From Candidatus Neomicrothrix sp. UBA7884 (GTDB taxonomy: Bacteria > Actinomycetota > Acidimicrobiia > Acidimicrobiales > MedAcidi-G1): DNA of 22,034 nucleotides. Positions 7,936-15,558 of this stretch are shown in pieces; the stretch's first letter is position 1; the number at the start of each line of letters is the position of its first letter. Under the pieces are notes generated by a model. The model saw nothing but the letters and a program-made list of their open reading frames with translations. It was not told where the DNA came from and did not search any database. The stretch covers positions 1 to 22,034 of the forward strand of contig DLRQ01000042.1 of NCBI GenBank assembly GCA_002501135.1, written 5' to 3'. Made by a program: the position numbers and the translations under genes.

Positions 7936-9296
7936 CTGGGGTCTCCCTGACCGACAGGCGTAGGGAATCCGTCGGACTCGTATGCCCTCGCCAGGATCGA
8001 CATCGGGTGCATGGGTCGACGGCCTGCGTGCTGGGCGAACTGGAGGGCCGCCAGCGGGCAGTCGGTGGCCCACACCTCTGCATCAGGTGCGGCGATGCCG
8101 TCAAATGCCTTCCTGCCGATCCTCACCGACACCTCGTAGCCCTCGGTCTTCATGGCGAAGGTGCCGTCGTGGCCGCAGCATTCCATTGTCGTGGAGGGCC
8201 TGACATCGGGAATCTGACGCAGGAGGTCGCGCCCCTTGAAGCCCACTGCCTGGGCGCGAAGGTGACACGGGGCGTGGTAGCTGACGTTTACCGGGGTGCT
8301 GGCGAAGCGGTTGTCAAATCGGTCCTCGTCGCGGATGGACCACAGGAACTCGCTGGGGTCGACCACGGCCGCCGCCAGGTCCTGCGCCCGTGGGCGGTCC
8401 TCCTCGGAGACCAGTTCCGGGTATTCGCGGCGCAGCATCATCGAACAGGTCGGGTTGATCGCAACCACTGACTTGCCGGCCTCCACATGGGGCATCAGTC
8501 GGTCCAGGTTGATGCTGGCCTTCTTGCGGAGTGTCTCGAGGTCTCCGGACTCCCATGCCGGCATTCCACAGCACTGGAGGCCCTTCTCGCAGGTGACGTC
8601 AACGCCGTTTCTGGACAGCACCGACACGGTGTCGTGGCCCACCTCGGGTTCGTTGTGGTCCACGTAGCAGGTGGGGAACACGACGACCTCACCCTCAGAG
8701 GGGTCGTCGCCGACGAGGCCCTTGTCTTCTGCCCACGACGTGAAGGTGGTGCGTGCGAAACGTGGTAGATCCTTGTCGGGGTGGATGCCGAGGAGCAGGT
8801 CCAGAAAGCGTCGGTGCAGCCGGCTTCTGGAGTTGAGTGTGTTGGCCAGCCCGCCGGATGCCCTGGCCGCCCTGGCTGTGCGGTCCGGATCACCCAGTAC
8901 CCGGTCACGCAGGCTCGTACTGCCGGCCCGGGTCCGTTGTGCCCTGTACCTGTGGACCAGCTTCGGGAAGTCCAGCTGAAAGTTGTGCCCGTCGCGGACG
9001 GTGTAGGGGCACTGCACCTCACATAGCTTGCACTGGAAGCAGGCGTCCATCACCTGGGCCGTCTCGTCGCCGGTGACCAGCCTCACGTCGCCGTCGTGGC
9101 GTTCATCGAGGAATGAGAAGAGCGACGGGAAGCTGTCGCAGTATTTGAAGCACATCCGACATCCGTGGCAGATCTCAAACGTGCGGTCGATCTCCCCCTT
9201 GAGGGCGGCCGGGTCCCAGTAGAGGTCGTCAGACGGGTCGTATGTGAGCCCGGTAGTCGGGGAGCACGAAATGGAGCCGTGGTCGGATTCCGTCAC
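7932..9296 (-). CDS. Iron-sulfur oxidoreductase with two 4Fe-4S motifs and two CCG domains (GlpC/HdrD-like)
   Basis: A 454-residue electron-transfer protein. Two ferredoxin-type cluster motifs are intact: Cys43, 46, 49 and 53 in CHGCRMCFKYC, and Cys86, 89, 92 and 96 in CFQCKLCEVQC. Two cysteine-rich CCG domains follow, with CCG at 241-243 and 372-374, each accompanied by Pro-Cys or Thr-Cys partners (FPTCY, NPTCS, APCHL, TDCPL). This is the GlpC/heterodisulfide-reductase HdrD organisation. Within this operon it probably passes electrons to rubrerythrin. I chose GTG 9296 because GAAGG lies about 6 nt upstream and family-like sequence begins soon after. The longer open frame to 9464 encodes an Arg/Ser-rich stretch that overlaps the rubrerythrin gene and is unlikely to be translated. 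Confidence 0.87.
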   Translation of the reverse strand: MTESDHGSISCSPTTGLTYDPSDDLYWDPAALKGEIDRTFEICHGCRMCFKYCDSFPSLFSFLDERHDGDVRLVTGDETAQVMDACFQCKLCEVQCPYTVRDGHNFQLDFPKLVHRYRAQRTRAGSTSLRDRVLGDPDRTARAARASGGLANTLNSRSRLHRRFLDLLLGIHPDKDLPRFARTTFTSWAEDKGLVGDDPSEGEVVVFPTCYVDHNEPEVGHDTVSVLSRNGVDVTCEKGLQCCGMPAWESGDLETLRKKASINLDRLMPHVEAGKSVVAINPTCSMMLRREYPELVSEEDRPRAQDLAAAVVDPSEFLWSIRDEDRFDNRFASTPVNVSYHAPCHLRAQAVGFKGRDLLRQIPDVRPSTTMECCGHDGTFAMKTEGYEVSVRIGRKAFDGIAAPDAEVWATDCPLAALQFAQHAGRRPMHPMSILARAYESDGFPTPVGQGDPR

Positions 9297-9372
9297 AGGG
9301 AACCTTCGGGCCGACACAGGAAGCCGGTGGCAGGGCCTACAACTGGAGCTGCCGTCAGGACGGCTGCCGGGC

Positions 9373-9789
9373 TCAGCTGATCGAGTCGAGCATCGACTGG
9401 AAGCGACCTGCGTGGGCCTTCTCGGCCTTTGCGAGGGTCTCGAACCAGTCGGCGATCTCATCAAAGCCCTCGTCGCGGGCCGTCCTCGCCATGCCCGGGT
9501 ACATGTCGGTGTACTCGTGGGTCTCGCCTGCCACGGCTGCAGCCAGGTTTTCCTGGGTGTCGCCGATCGGGAGGCCAGTGGCCGGATCGCCTACACCCTT
9601 GATGTAGTCGAGGTGGCCGTGGGCGTGACCTGTCTCGCCGTCGGCGGTGTCGCGGAAGTTGCCGGCCACATCGGGGTAGCCCTCGATATCGGCCACCTTG
9701 GCGAAGTAGAGGTAGCGGCGGTTGGCCTGCGACTCACCTGCGAAGGCGGCCTTCAGGTTTTCGTGTGTCTGTGTTCCGTCGAGGCTCAT
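9373..9789 (-). CDS. Rubrerythrin (ferritin-like domain only)
   Basis: A 138-residue diiron protein of the rubrerythrin family, which reduces hydrogen peroxide in the cytoplasm. The iron ligands are seen as Glu19 in AGESQANRRY, Glu52 with His55 in GETGHAHGH, Glu89 and Glu92 in AGETHEYTDMYP, and Glu123 with His126 in AEKAH. There is no cysteine and therefore no C-terminal rubredoxin domain, so electrons must come from a separate partner. The iron-sulfur protein encoded 76 nt downstream is the obvious candidate. It starts at ATG 9789 with AGGAG 7-8 nt upstream. It is the first gene of the rubrerythrin/iron-sulfur/DUF3501 operon. Confidence 0.92.
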   Translation of the reverse strand: MSLDGTQTHENLKAAFAGESQANRRYLYFAKVADIEGYPDVAGNFRDTADGETGHAHGHLDYIKGVGDPATGLPIGDTQENLAAAVAGETHEYTDMYPGMARTARDEGFDEIADWFETLAKAEKAHAGRFQSMLDSIS

Positions 9790-9837
9790 TGTGGTGCTCC
9801 TGGTCTGGGGCTGGCGTGTAGAAATGGTCTTCGGGCA

Positions 9838-9900
9838 ATTCACCGGCCCATCCGGTGAGTCTAGGCCCCTGGAGCCGCCCTGAGTATTCTCCGGAGGGCC
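9838..9900. terminator. Two hairpins between the SelW-like gene and the rubrerythrin operon
   Basis: TCACCGG-CCCAT-CCGGTGA (9840-9858) is a perfect 7-bp stem that extends by a wobble and an A-T pair. Next to it, GGCCC..GGAG (9864-9874) can pair with CTCC..GGGCC (9889-9900). Both lie downstream of the SelW-like gene and upstream of rubrerythrin on the minus strand. They probably separate the two transcripts. No U-tract follows. The rest of the 166-nt gap should contain the rubrerythrin promoter, which I could not place. Confidence 0.4.
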
Positions 9901-9955
9901 GGTTTGTCGGGTCCGGGGACCGTGTTCTTATGCCTCTGGGCGTCTCGATGTGCCT

Positions 9956-10219
9956 CTATGTGCCAAAGAGGGCGACGTCGGGCCCCACGATTCCCCTGAA
10001 GATCTCGAGTACCTCGCCGTCTTCGGCATGGCGGTCGGTTTTGTCCTTCGAATAGACGAGCTCACCGTCGACCCGTACGTCGTAGACGCCCTTGGACCCG
10101 GTGACCAGGCGAAGGTCGCTGATGACGTGCTGGTAGTTGGAGAGGAGGTCCCTGACCGCGCTCACGGCGCGAGGTGAATAGTCTCAGGGAACGCAGTAGG
10201 TGATCTCGATGCTGTGCAT
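9956..10219 (-). CDS. SelW/Rdx-family selenoprotein (in-frame UGA = Sec12)
   Basis: Reading from ATG 10219 gives MHSIEITYCVP, then UGA (10186-10184), then DYSPRAVSAVRDLL and onward to TAG at 9956: 87 residues if UGA is selenocysteine. The resulting Cys9-Val-Pro-Sec12 motif after a beta strand is the redox-active CxxU/CxxC of the SelW/SelT/Rdx thioredoxin-like family. The remainder also fits, with the LVTGSKGVYDVRVDGELVYS strand pair and the EDGEVLEIF end. A gene caller that stops at UGA would report only 69 residues from a GTG and lose the active site. A SECIS-like hairpin follows the UGA. An in-frame ATG at 10237 (six residues longer) is an alternative start; neither has a clear ribosome site. 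It follows the lipid kinase gene by 47 nt. The role is probably thiol redox. Confidence 0.85.
10151..10174 (-). promoter_or_regulatory. Bacterial SECIS-like hairpin of the SelW-like gene
   Basis: On the minus strand the arms CGCGC (10171-10167) and GCGCG (10161-10157) close a CGTGA loop. Outer CCT/AGG pairs lie across a 3-nt bulge. The loop begins 17 nt after the UGA and has G as its second base. This agrees with the published bacterial SECIS pattern of a short stem, a loop about 16-37 nt from the UGA and a G among the first two loop bases. Confidence 0.65.
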
Positions 10220-10266
10220 GCCAGTGGTGTCGTTCATGCGGGCTGACACTAGCCGCGGAGCCGGCC

Positions 10267-11211
10267 TCAGGTTGAGGCTCCGGCAACGAGAAGCCACGAC
10301 TGGTCTGCCCGAACAGTCGTGTGGCCGCCGGGAGGAATGGCACCCATGGCCTCACCGTCGGCCCGCAGGTCCCTGGCGGCGCCGGTACCCCCGGGGTCCT
10401 CGAGCAACTCCAGCGAGACTTCTGCAGCCCTGAACATCGACACACCCGGGTGGTTCACGTGGGCACCGGTGTCGACCATTCGGAAGGACTGGAGCAGCTC
10501 AATCCGACTCACATCTCCGACGACGCAGATGTCCATGAGGCCGTCGGTCGGGTCGGCGCCGGGGCATATCTCCATGCCTCCCCCGAACCACGCCGTATTG
10601 GCAACGACTACTACCGCCGCTGTCAGTTCGGTCGCCTCGCCGTCGAGCGTGAGCCGGTAGGTGGCGGGGACCATCCTCGGAATCTCGAGGAGCGTCGCGA
10701 TCGTGTAGCGGGAGGCACCGCGAGGGAAGCGCATTGCGTTGGCCCGACTGTTCACGGCAACCGGGAATCCGGAAATGAGGCTGGTGACGACCGGGCGTTC
10801 TGCGCCGGTGATGAGGTTGACGGGCACCGGTTCGGAGAGGGCCCGGTCAATCTGCAGGGCCAGGTCGCGGTCGGCAAGTCCCAGTGCCCTGGCGGCGTCG
10901 TCTCCAGTGCCGCTGGGAAGAATCCCGAGAACCCGGTCGGTGTCGGCCAGGACAGAGGCAGCCAGGTGGATTGTCCCGTCCCCACCCATGACGAGGACCC
11001 GCCCGGCAGTGGATCCGGCTACGGCCCGGATGCTCTCGGCGGTGGAGTCCGCTGCCAGTAGTTCGACGGTGATGCAGCGTTCCCGGAGAAGGTCCCGCAC
11101 TTTGTCGAGATTGCGGGTGGCCGTTCCGGAGTGCGCCGCAGGGTTTGCGAGCAGAGCGACCTTCCCGTTGCCGCTGTTGGTGGCCTCTGTCATGGACACA
11201 TCATCGCCCAT
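10267..11211 (-). CDS. Diacylglycerol/sphingosine-kinase-like lipid kinase
   Basis: A 314-residue protein of the DAGK catalytic-domain family (YegS/DgkB type), which phosphorylates diacylglycerol or a related lipid with ATP at the membrane. The N-terminal strand VALLANPAA begins at about 18. The nucleotide-binding GGDGT is at 76-80, and a LPSGTGDDAARALGL segment (98-112) corresponds to the family PxGTxND loop, here with Gly-Asp-Asp. The distal WFGGGMEICPGADPTDG segment is also typical. The frame is open to 11394, but that part overlaps the divergent cupredoxin gene. I chose ATG 11211 because GGGA lies about 7 nt upstream; ATG 11193 is equally possible. The SelW-like gene follows on the same strand. 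Confidence 0.85.
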   Translation of the reverse strand: MGDDVSMTEATNSGNGKVALLANPAAHSGTATRNLDKVRDLLRERCITVELLAADSTAESIRAVAGSTAGRVLVMGGDGTIHLAASVLADTDRVLGILPSGTGDDAARALGLADRDLALQIDRALSEPVPVNLITGAERPVVTSLISGFPVAVNSRANAMRFPRGASRYTIATLLEIPRMVPATYRLTLDGEATELTAAVVVVANTAWFGGGMEICPGADPTDGLMDICVVGDVSRIELLQSFRMVDTGAHVNHPGVSMFRAAEVSLELLEDPGGTGAARDLRADGEAMGAIPPGGHTTVRADQSWLLVAGAST

Positions 11212-11254
11212 TGCTGATCCCAACGGGCGCCTTCCATCGGTAGCCTCGCCGCCA

Positions 11255-11638
11255 ATGAGAGACACACCGAACTCCATCTGGCGCCGAGTGGCTTCCGTGC
11301 TCCTGCTTGTCGGAGTGGCAGCGGCCTGCGGTGGTGCTGTAACTCCGCTGCCAGCACCTGTGGACGGGATGCTTCGGGTGGTCGCTCTGGACACGTTGGA
11401 CTTCGGCTCGGACCAGTACGGGGCCGAAGCCGGCGAGATAACAATTCAGTACGTGCTCGATGGAATGCAGGGACACTCGCTGGTCGTCGAGGACCACGAG
11501 GACCGCCTCCGTCTGGAGGTGAGCGGTGGGTCAACCGCCGTCGGCACTATTGACCTGGATGCCGGCCGCTACATCCTCTACTGCGACATCCCCGGGCACC
11601 GTGAGGGCGGCATGGAGGCCCGGTTGCTGGTGGGCTGA
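11255..11638 (+). CDS. Cupredoxin (plastocyanin-like) lipoprotein
   Basis: A 127-residue exported copper protein. Residues 1-25 form a lipoprotein signal (two Arg, a hydrophobic run, lipobox Ala-Ala-Ala-Cys25). The mature part is a cupredoxin beta-barrel with all four type-1 copper ligands: His74 in GHSLVV, Cys110 and His115 in YCDIPGH, and Met120 in GGME. It should carry electrons outside the membrane, tethered by lipid. It starts at ATG 11255. No clear ribosome site precedes it, so a leaderless or weakly initiated message is possible. The frame is open far upstream, but that part is antisense to the lipid kinase. The redox partner is unknown. Confidence 0.85.
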   Translation: MRDTPNSIWRRVASVLLLVGVAAACGGAVTPLPAPVDGMLRVVALDTLDFGSDQYGAEAGEITIQYVLDGMQGHSLVVEDHEDRLRLEVSGGSTAVGTIDLDAGRYILYCDIPGHREGGMEARLLVG

Positions 11639-11673
11639 GTTTCACTATCGGACGCGGGTTCCCCGGACGCGGA

Positions 11674-11700
11674 GCGACCCGCCCAGGAAGGACGGGTCGC
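11674..11700. terminator. Bidirectional hairpin between convergent genes
   Basis: GCGACCCG (11674-11681) and CGGGTCGC (11693-11700) form a perfect 8-bp GC-rich stem around an 11-nt loop. It lies between the cupredoxin stop and the convergent PuuD-like stop, as expected of a shared terminator. No T-run is present. Confidence 0.6.
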
Positions 11701-11726
11701 AGCGTGAGGATGAGTGTTGTGGCTGC

Positions 11727-12470
11727 TCAGCCCAGGATCTCGAAGAGCAGGTAGAGCACCACGGTGATCGCGAAGCCGTACTTGATGGTGTCGGTGTGCT
11801 TGTCGAGGGCAATCCGGTTCAGGACACCGTCGTAACCGCCCACCTTGCCGAGTGCCGAGAGTTCCATGGCGATCCAGATGACGGCGAACACGATCCAGAG
11901 CACAATCCGTGAACCCGAGTCGGGAGTACCGAAGTTGGGACCACCGAAGTGGCTCGGCCACATCATCATGAAGATTAGGGGGATGGAGAACAGGGTGTTG
12001 ACCCGGCTGGCCCGACCTGCCCGCTTGGCGGCGGCAGGTGCTGCCGGGTCGGCTTCGCCGCCGTCGGCCACTGTCACCGACGAGCCGATAACGATCTGTT
12101 GTGCCGGCCAGATGACCATCCAGACGTTGGCTGCCATGGTCGTGCCGAGCAGGGCACCGAAGAGGATTCCCATTCCTGCTGCGGACTGCCAGTAGGTGGT
12201 GCTCGACAGGACCTCCTGGTGGGCCAGGATCCAGATACCCGACACCCAGGTGAGGGCTGCCGCCCAGCGGAACCACCACAGCGTGCGCCATGTGATCTTG
12301 CGGAGGGCCTCACCCCGGGCGGCCTCGCCCATTTCGCCGAAGGCAGAGCCCTGGATGAAGTTGAAGAAGTAGAGGAGGCCTATCCAGGTGATTCCGCCCA
12401 GGTAGTGGGCGAACCGGCCCATGGCCTGTCCACCTCCGGCAATGCCCATCCAGTCGCTGAACAGTTCCAT
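11727..12470 (-). CDS. PuuD-like (urate hydroxylase/DUF989) membrane protein without cytochrome c domain
   Basis: A 247-residue protein with about seven hydrophobic segments. It resembles the membrane domain of PuuD-type urate hydroxylases: HYLGGITWIGLLYFFNF at 22-38, the WRTLWWFRWAAALTW helix at 61-75, NVWMVIWPAQQIVI at 115-128 and SRVNTLFSIPLIFMMM at 155-170. His22, His84 and His174 could bind haem. Known full-length PuuD proteins carry a C-terminal cytochrome c domain with a CxxCH motif. Here the protein ends after the last membrane helix and contains no cysteine. It starts at ATG 12470 behind AAGGGG. No other purine-degradation gene is in the window, so a urate role is doubtful. It is the last gene of the long minus-strand block. 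Confidence 0.7.
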   Translation of the reverse strand: MELFSDWMGIAGGGQAMGRFAHYLGGITWIGLLYFFNFIQGSAFGEMGEAARGEALRKITWRTLWWFRWAAALTWVSGIWILAHQEVLSSTTYWQSAAGMGILFGALLGTTMAANVWMVIWPAQQIVIGSSVTVADGGEADPAAPAAAKRAGRASRVNTLFSIPLIFMMMWPSHFGGPNFGTPDSGSRIVLWIVFAVIWIAMELSALGKVGGYDGVLNRIALDKHTDTIKYGFAITVVLYLLFEILG

Positions 12471-12630
12471 TGGGGTCCCCTTTATCGGTGCTTGGCTTGT
12501 TCTTGAGAGTTGCTGCGCGGTTCACAGGTTTCAGTGGCCGCGCCGGGCTGATCATGGCACGGTCCGGGGCCCGAGCCAACCATCCCGGCCTCAACTCCCA
12601 GCCCGGACTCGTCTGGGTATTGGCCCGATC
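12471..12630. other. Intergenic gap between acyl-CoA ligase and PuuD-like gene
   Basis: This 160-nt region contains the ribosome site of the PuuD-like gene next to its ATG. Otherwise it holds only GC-rich sequence with a GGGCCC-centred imperfect palindrome near 12563-12579. I see no gene or strong promoter. The gap is long enough for the PuuD-like gene to have its own promoter. Confidence 0.35.
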
Positions 12631-14253
12631 TCAGTCCACCAGCACGTCGGCGTAGCGGTCGCGGAGCGTCTTCTTGGCGAACTTGCCCACAGAGGTCTTG
12701 GGCACCTCGTCGATGAACTCGACCCTGTCGGGCATCCACCACTTGACCACCCGTCCGTCCAGCCAGGCGAGGATCTCGTCGGCGCTGAGGGTTGCACCCT
12801 CGGCGGTCACCACACATGCCATGGCCCGTTCACCCCACTTGGTGGACGCAATACCGATCACGGCCGCCTCGGTCACGTCGGGGTGCGCCATGATCTCGTT
12901 CTCCAGCTCGACCGAGCTGATCCACTCTCCGCCAGACTTGATGAGGTCCTTCGTTCGGTCCACCAGACGGATGTAGCCCTCAGAGTCTGCTGTAGCCACG
13001 TCGCCGGTCCTGAGCCAGCCATCGTCGGTGAACGAGTCGGCTGAACGGTCGTCGTTGTAGTACGTGCGGGCTACCCACGGCCCTCGGACCTGCAGTTCAC
13101 CTCTGGACTCGCCGTCCCAGGCGACCTCCTCGCCCGTTTCGGCATCGGCGATGCGGAAGTCAACCCCCGGTGTTGCCAGCCCGACCGTGGTTCGTAGTTC
13201 GGCCTTGGCATCGTCATCCAGGTGGTCGAGGGTCGACTTGATCTGGCAGACCGCTGCCAGCGGGCTGGTCTCGGTCATGCCCCATGCCTGCAGCAGGGGC
13301 AGGCCCGTCATCTTGCGGTAACCCTCCGAGAGGGCGCGGGGTACAGCTGAGCCTCCGCACGGAATGGCGCGGAGGGCAGAGAGGTCGCGGCCCTCGAGTT
13401 CCGGGAGCACGCCCATCCAGATCGTCGGTACGCCAGCAGCGAGGGTGACCCCTTCGGTCTCGACGAGGTCGGCGAGGGCGCCGGGCGCCAGGTTGGCTCC
13501 CGGCATGATGAGCGTTGCCCCTGTGGCCACCCCGGCGTGAGCCAGGCCCCATGAGTTGGCGTGGAACATGGGCACCACCGGCAGGATCACATCTCTCTCG
13601 TTCACACCGAGTGTGTCGGCCATCATCGCTCCGAAGGTGTGGAGCACCATCGAGCGGTGTGAGTAGACGACGCCCTTGGGGTCACCCGTGGTTCCAGAGG
13701 TGTACATCATCGACCCTGCGCGGTTCTCATCAACGCGGGTCCACTCGACCGGTGGGGCAGCTTTGAGGAGTTCCTCGTAGTCGTGTACCTCGGCCCTAAT
13801 GGCGTCGGCGTCGGGTACTGGAGCACCGTCGTCCATGAGGACAACGTGTCGTACCGTGTTGAACGTGTCCATCAGCGGCCAGATCAGGCCTGCCACGGAC
13901 TGGTCGACGAAGATGACCTCGTCCTCGGCATGGTTGGCGATGTATGTGAGCTGTTCGGGGAATAGGCGCAGGTTCAGGGTGTGGGCGACCCTTCCGGTGC
14001 ACGGTGGAGCAAAGTAGAGCTCGAGGTGGCGGGAGGTGTTCCATGCGAAGGTTGCGACCCGACCGTCATCGCTGATGCCGAGGTCGTCGAGGACTCCACC
14101 CAGACGACGGGTTCGCTCACCCCAGTCGCCATAGGACAGGCGCTCCCGGCCGCTCGGCGTGGCCGTCACTATCTGCTTGTCGGCAAACAGGTTGGTGGCG
14201 CGGTCGAAGATGTGGATCAGGGACAGGGGGTTGTCCATCATCAGGCCATCCAT
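12631..14253 (-). CDS. Fatty-acid (or methylmercaptopropionate-like) CoA ligase, AMP-binding family
   Basis: A 540-residue ANL-family ligase forming acyl-CoA from acid, ATP and CoA. Motifs are in order: YTSGTTGDPKG at 184-194, WGMTET at 324-329, DGWLRTGD at 411-418, the hinge DRTKDLIKSGGEWISS at 432-447, and the catalytic Lys524 in KTSVGKFAKK. The N-terminal half (FAWNTSRHLELYF, HTLNLRLFPEQL, the VVPMFHANSWG pocket) is closest to the AlkK/DmdB group, which includes medium- and long-chain fatty acyl-CoA ligases and 3-methylmercaptopropionyl-CoA ligase. Sequence alone does not separate these. It differs clearly from the ligase at 2417-3985. It starts at ATG 14253 with a modest GAGAG about 9 nt upstream. 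It lies 66 nt downstream of the SCO6745-like gene. Confidence 0.92.
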   Translation of the reverse strand: MDGLMMDNPLSLIHIFDRATNLFADKQIVTATPSGRERLSYGDWGERTRRLGGVLDDLGISDDGRVATFAWNTSRHLELYFAPPCTGRVAHTLNLRLFPEQLTYIANHAEDEVIFVDQSVAGLIWPLMDTFNTVRHVVLMDDGAPVPDADAIRAEVHDYEELLKAAPPVEWTRVDENRAGSMMYTSGTTGDPKGVVYSHRSMVLHTFGAMMADTLGVNERDVILPVVPMFHANSWGLAHAGVATGATLIMPGANLAPGALADLVETEGVTLAAGVPTIWMGVLPELEGRDLSALRAIPCGGSAVPRALSEGYRKMTGLPLLQAWGMTETSPLAAVCQIKSTLDHLDDDAKAELRTTVGLATPGVDFRIADAETGEEVAWDGESRGELQVRGPWVARTYYNDDRSADSFTDDGWLRTGDVATADSEGYIRLVDRTKDLIKSGGEWISSVELENEIMAHPDVTEAAVIGIASTKWGERAMACVVTAEGATLSADEILAWLDGRVVKWWMPDRVEFIDEVPKTSVGKFAKKTLRDRYADVLVD

Positions 14254-14319
14254 TGCAGGTGCTCTCTTTCCTGGTCGGTGTCAGCGGGGTGTCAGCAGGC
14301 CTGTAAGTAAGCGTATTTG

Positions 14320-15051
14320 TCAGGCGGTGCCGTGTGCGAGGGCGGCATCGGCCAGCTCCACCAGTTCGGCCCTTTCGTCGTCGGTGAGGCACAGCAGGTC
14401 GGCTGACGAAGCCTGGTCGGTCGCGGCCTCGATGGATGCGTGTGCCTCGGGATCCAGAGGACCACAGGACAGGTCACTCCAGCCGAAAAGGTTGGCGTTG
14501 GCATCACCGCCTTTGGTGAGAACCAGTGACAGCGGGTTGGCTCCGGCCGCCTGGACTGCAGCAACGTGCCGACAGAAGCGGAGTTCCCTTGCCACCTGTG
14601 TGAGCAGGTACGCCCGGCCCTCCGGGTCTGTCGGCCTGTCCAGGTCGCGCCAGCCGGCGAACAGGTCGGCGCCGGTGTCGTCGGCTGAGTCGACGACACG
14701 CTCCAGTAGTTCGACCAGGCGAGCGGCACCTTCAAAGCCGGAGAGGTACTCCCGGCCGCGCTCGACACACACCTGGCCGTACAGGGGGGCTGCGGCAGAC
14801 GGTGTGACGGCGGAATCGTCGGTGTTCCAGTTGGTGGCAATCGTCTCACGGTTCCAGAAGAAGGCGGCAGCCACAGCCGTATCGAGGTCCACGTCGCCCA
14901 TCACCCCCAGCCGTCCGAGCACGTAGGTGCCCATTCCCGACGGCAGTCCCAACTCGGCTCCGCGTTTGTAGGCGAGGCCATCCAGCATGAACCTGGCGCC
15001 CAGGTCGCCGATCGGTGTGGCTGAACGGCGGGCGGCGGTCAGTGCATCCAT
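14320..15051 (-). CDS. SCO6745-like helical protein of unknown function
   Basis: A 243-residue, mainly helical, Ala-rich soluble protein. The arrangement resembles the SCO6745 family of actinobacteria: an N-terminal HExxx-less helix pair, a LPSGMGTYVLGRLGVMGD turn, a DLDTAVAAAFFWNRETI helix, and a C-terminal VARELRFCRHVAAVQAAG followed by a Gly/Asn-rich loop. Members have no established biochemical function. I see no catalytic motif or membrane segment. It starts at ATG 15051 with GAGGAG 8 nt upstream. It lies between the MauE-like gene (93 nt upstream) and the acyl-CoA ligase gene. The family assignment is tentative. Confidence 0.5.
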   Translation of the reverse strand: MDALTAARRSATPIGDLGARFMLDGLAYKRGAELGLPSGMGTYVLGRLGVMGDVDLDTAVAAAFFWNRETIATNWNTDDSAVTPSAAAPLYGQVCVERGREYLSGFEGAARLVELLERVVDSADDTGADLFAGWRDLDRPTDPEGRAYLLTQVARELRFCRHVAAVQAAGANPLSLVLTKGGDANANLFGWSDLSCGPLDPEAHASIEAATDQASSADLLCLTDDERAELVELADAALAHGTA

Positions 15052-15144
15052 GGCCTGGTCTCCTCAAGGTGGTCGTACCCGAAGGTGGCGCCTAGGGGCC
15101 TCACCTTCGTGGCTGGGACGGTAGCAAACCGGTTGGCGTTGGTC

Positions 15145-15528
15145 TCAGCCCAGCGTGGATGTGACCCCGAGTCCGATCAGGATCAGGTTGCGTGCAATGT
15201 CTCTCCACGACAGGGGCCGGCTGGACCATGCCCCGAAGCAGCCACATGCGTCGTGGTTGCCTGCCATGAGGCGGCCTGCGATAAGCGTCGTGAAGGCCGC
15301 CAGGAGGGCAACAGCGCATGGGCCACCGGTTCTGGGGTTGACCACCAGCAACAGAGCGGTTGCGCCTTCGGTCATGGGCAGTACCACGGCGAGCAGACGG
15401 GGGTTGGGAAGGCCGAAGTTCCGAAGGTTCTTGCGCGTGGCCGAGGGGTCACGCAACTTGGAGCCGGCTGCGATCATGAACATGATGGCCAGGACGGCAG
15501 CGGCAAACCTCCCTACTTCCCACGTCAT
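15145..15528 (-). CDS. MauE/DoxX-like membrane protein
   Basis: A 127-residue membrane protein with four hydrophobic helices (about 6-21, 44-60, 68-84 and 108-124). Between helices 3 and 4 is a Cys-Gly-Cys-Phe-Gly motif followed by LSWRDIARNLILIGLG. This is characteristic of the MauE family and the related DoxX/DsbB-like electron carriers. MauE proteins work with thioredoxin-like MauD in maturing methylamine dehydrogenase, and their paired cysteines suggest thiol electron transfer across the membrane. No methylamine dehydrogenase gene is present. Here the protein follows the selenoprotein/thioredoxin cluster and is the likely membrane partner. It starts at ATG 15528 with GGAG 6 nt upstream. 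Confidence 0.75.
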   Translation of the reverse strand: MTWEVGRFAAAVLAIMFMIAAGSKLRDPSATRKNLRNFGLPNPRLLAVVLPMTEGATALLLVVNPRTGGPCAVALLAAFTTLIAGRLMAGNHDACGCFGAWSSRPLSWRDIARNLILIGLGVTSTLG

Positions 15529-15558
15529 CGATGCTCCACCCTTCTCACCTGTCGGTTC

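Noticed and set aside
9297..9464. N-terminal extension of the iron-sulfur protein
   Set aside because: It is Arg/Ser/Pro-rich, overlaps the rubrerythrin end in another frame, and GTG 9296 has a ribosome site.
9956..10165. 69-residue protein starting at GTG 10165
   Set aside because: It lacks the family's first strand and CxxU site, which are encoded directly upstream in the same frame across UGA.
14254..14319. Possible regulatory RNA between SCO6745-like and ligase genes
   Set aside because: Only 66 nt, without a convincing hairpin or promoter.
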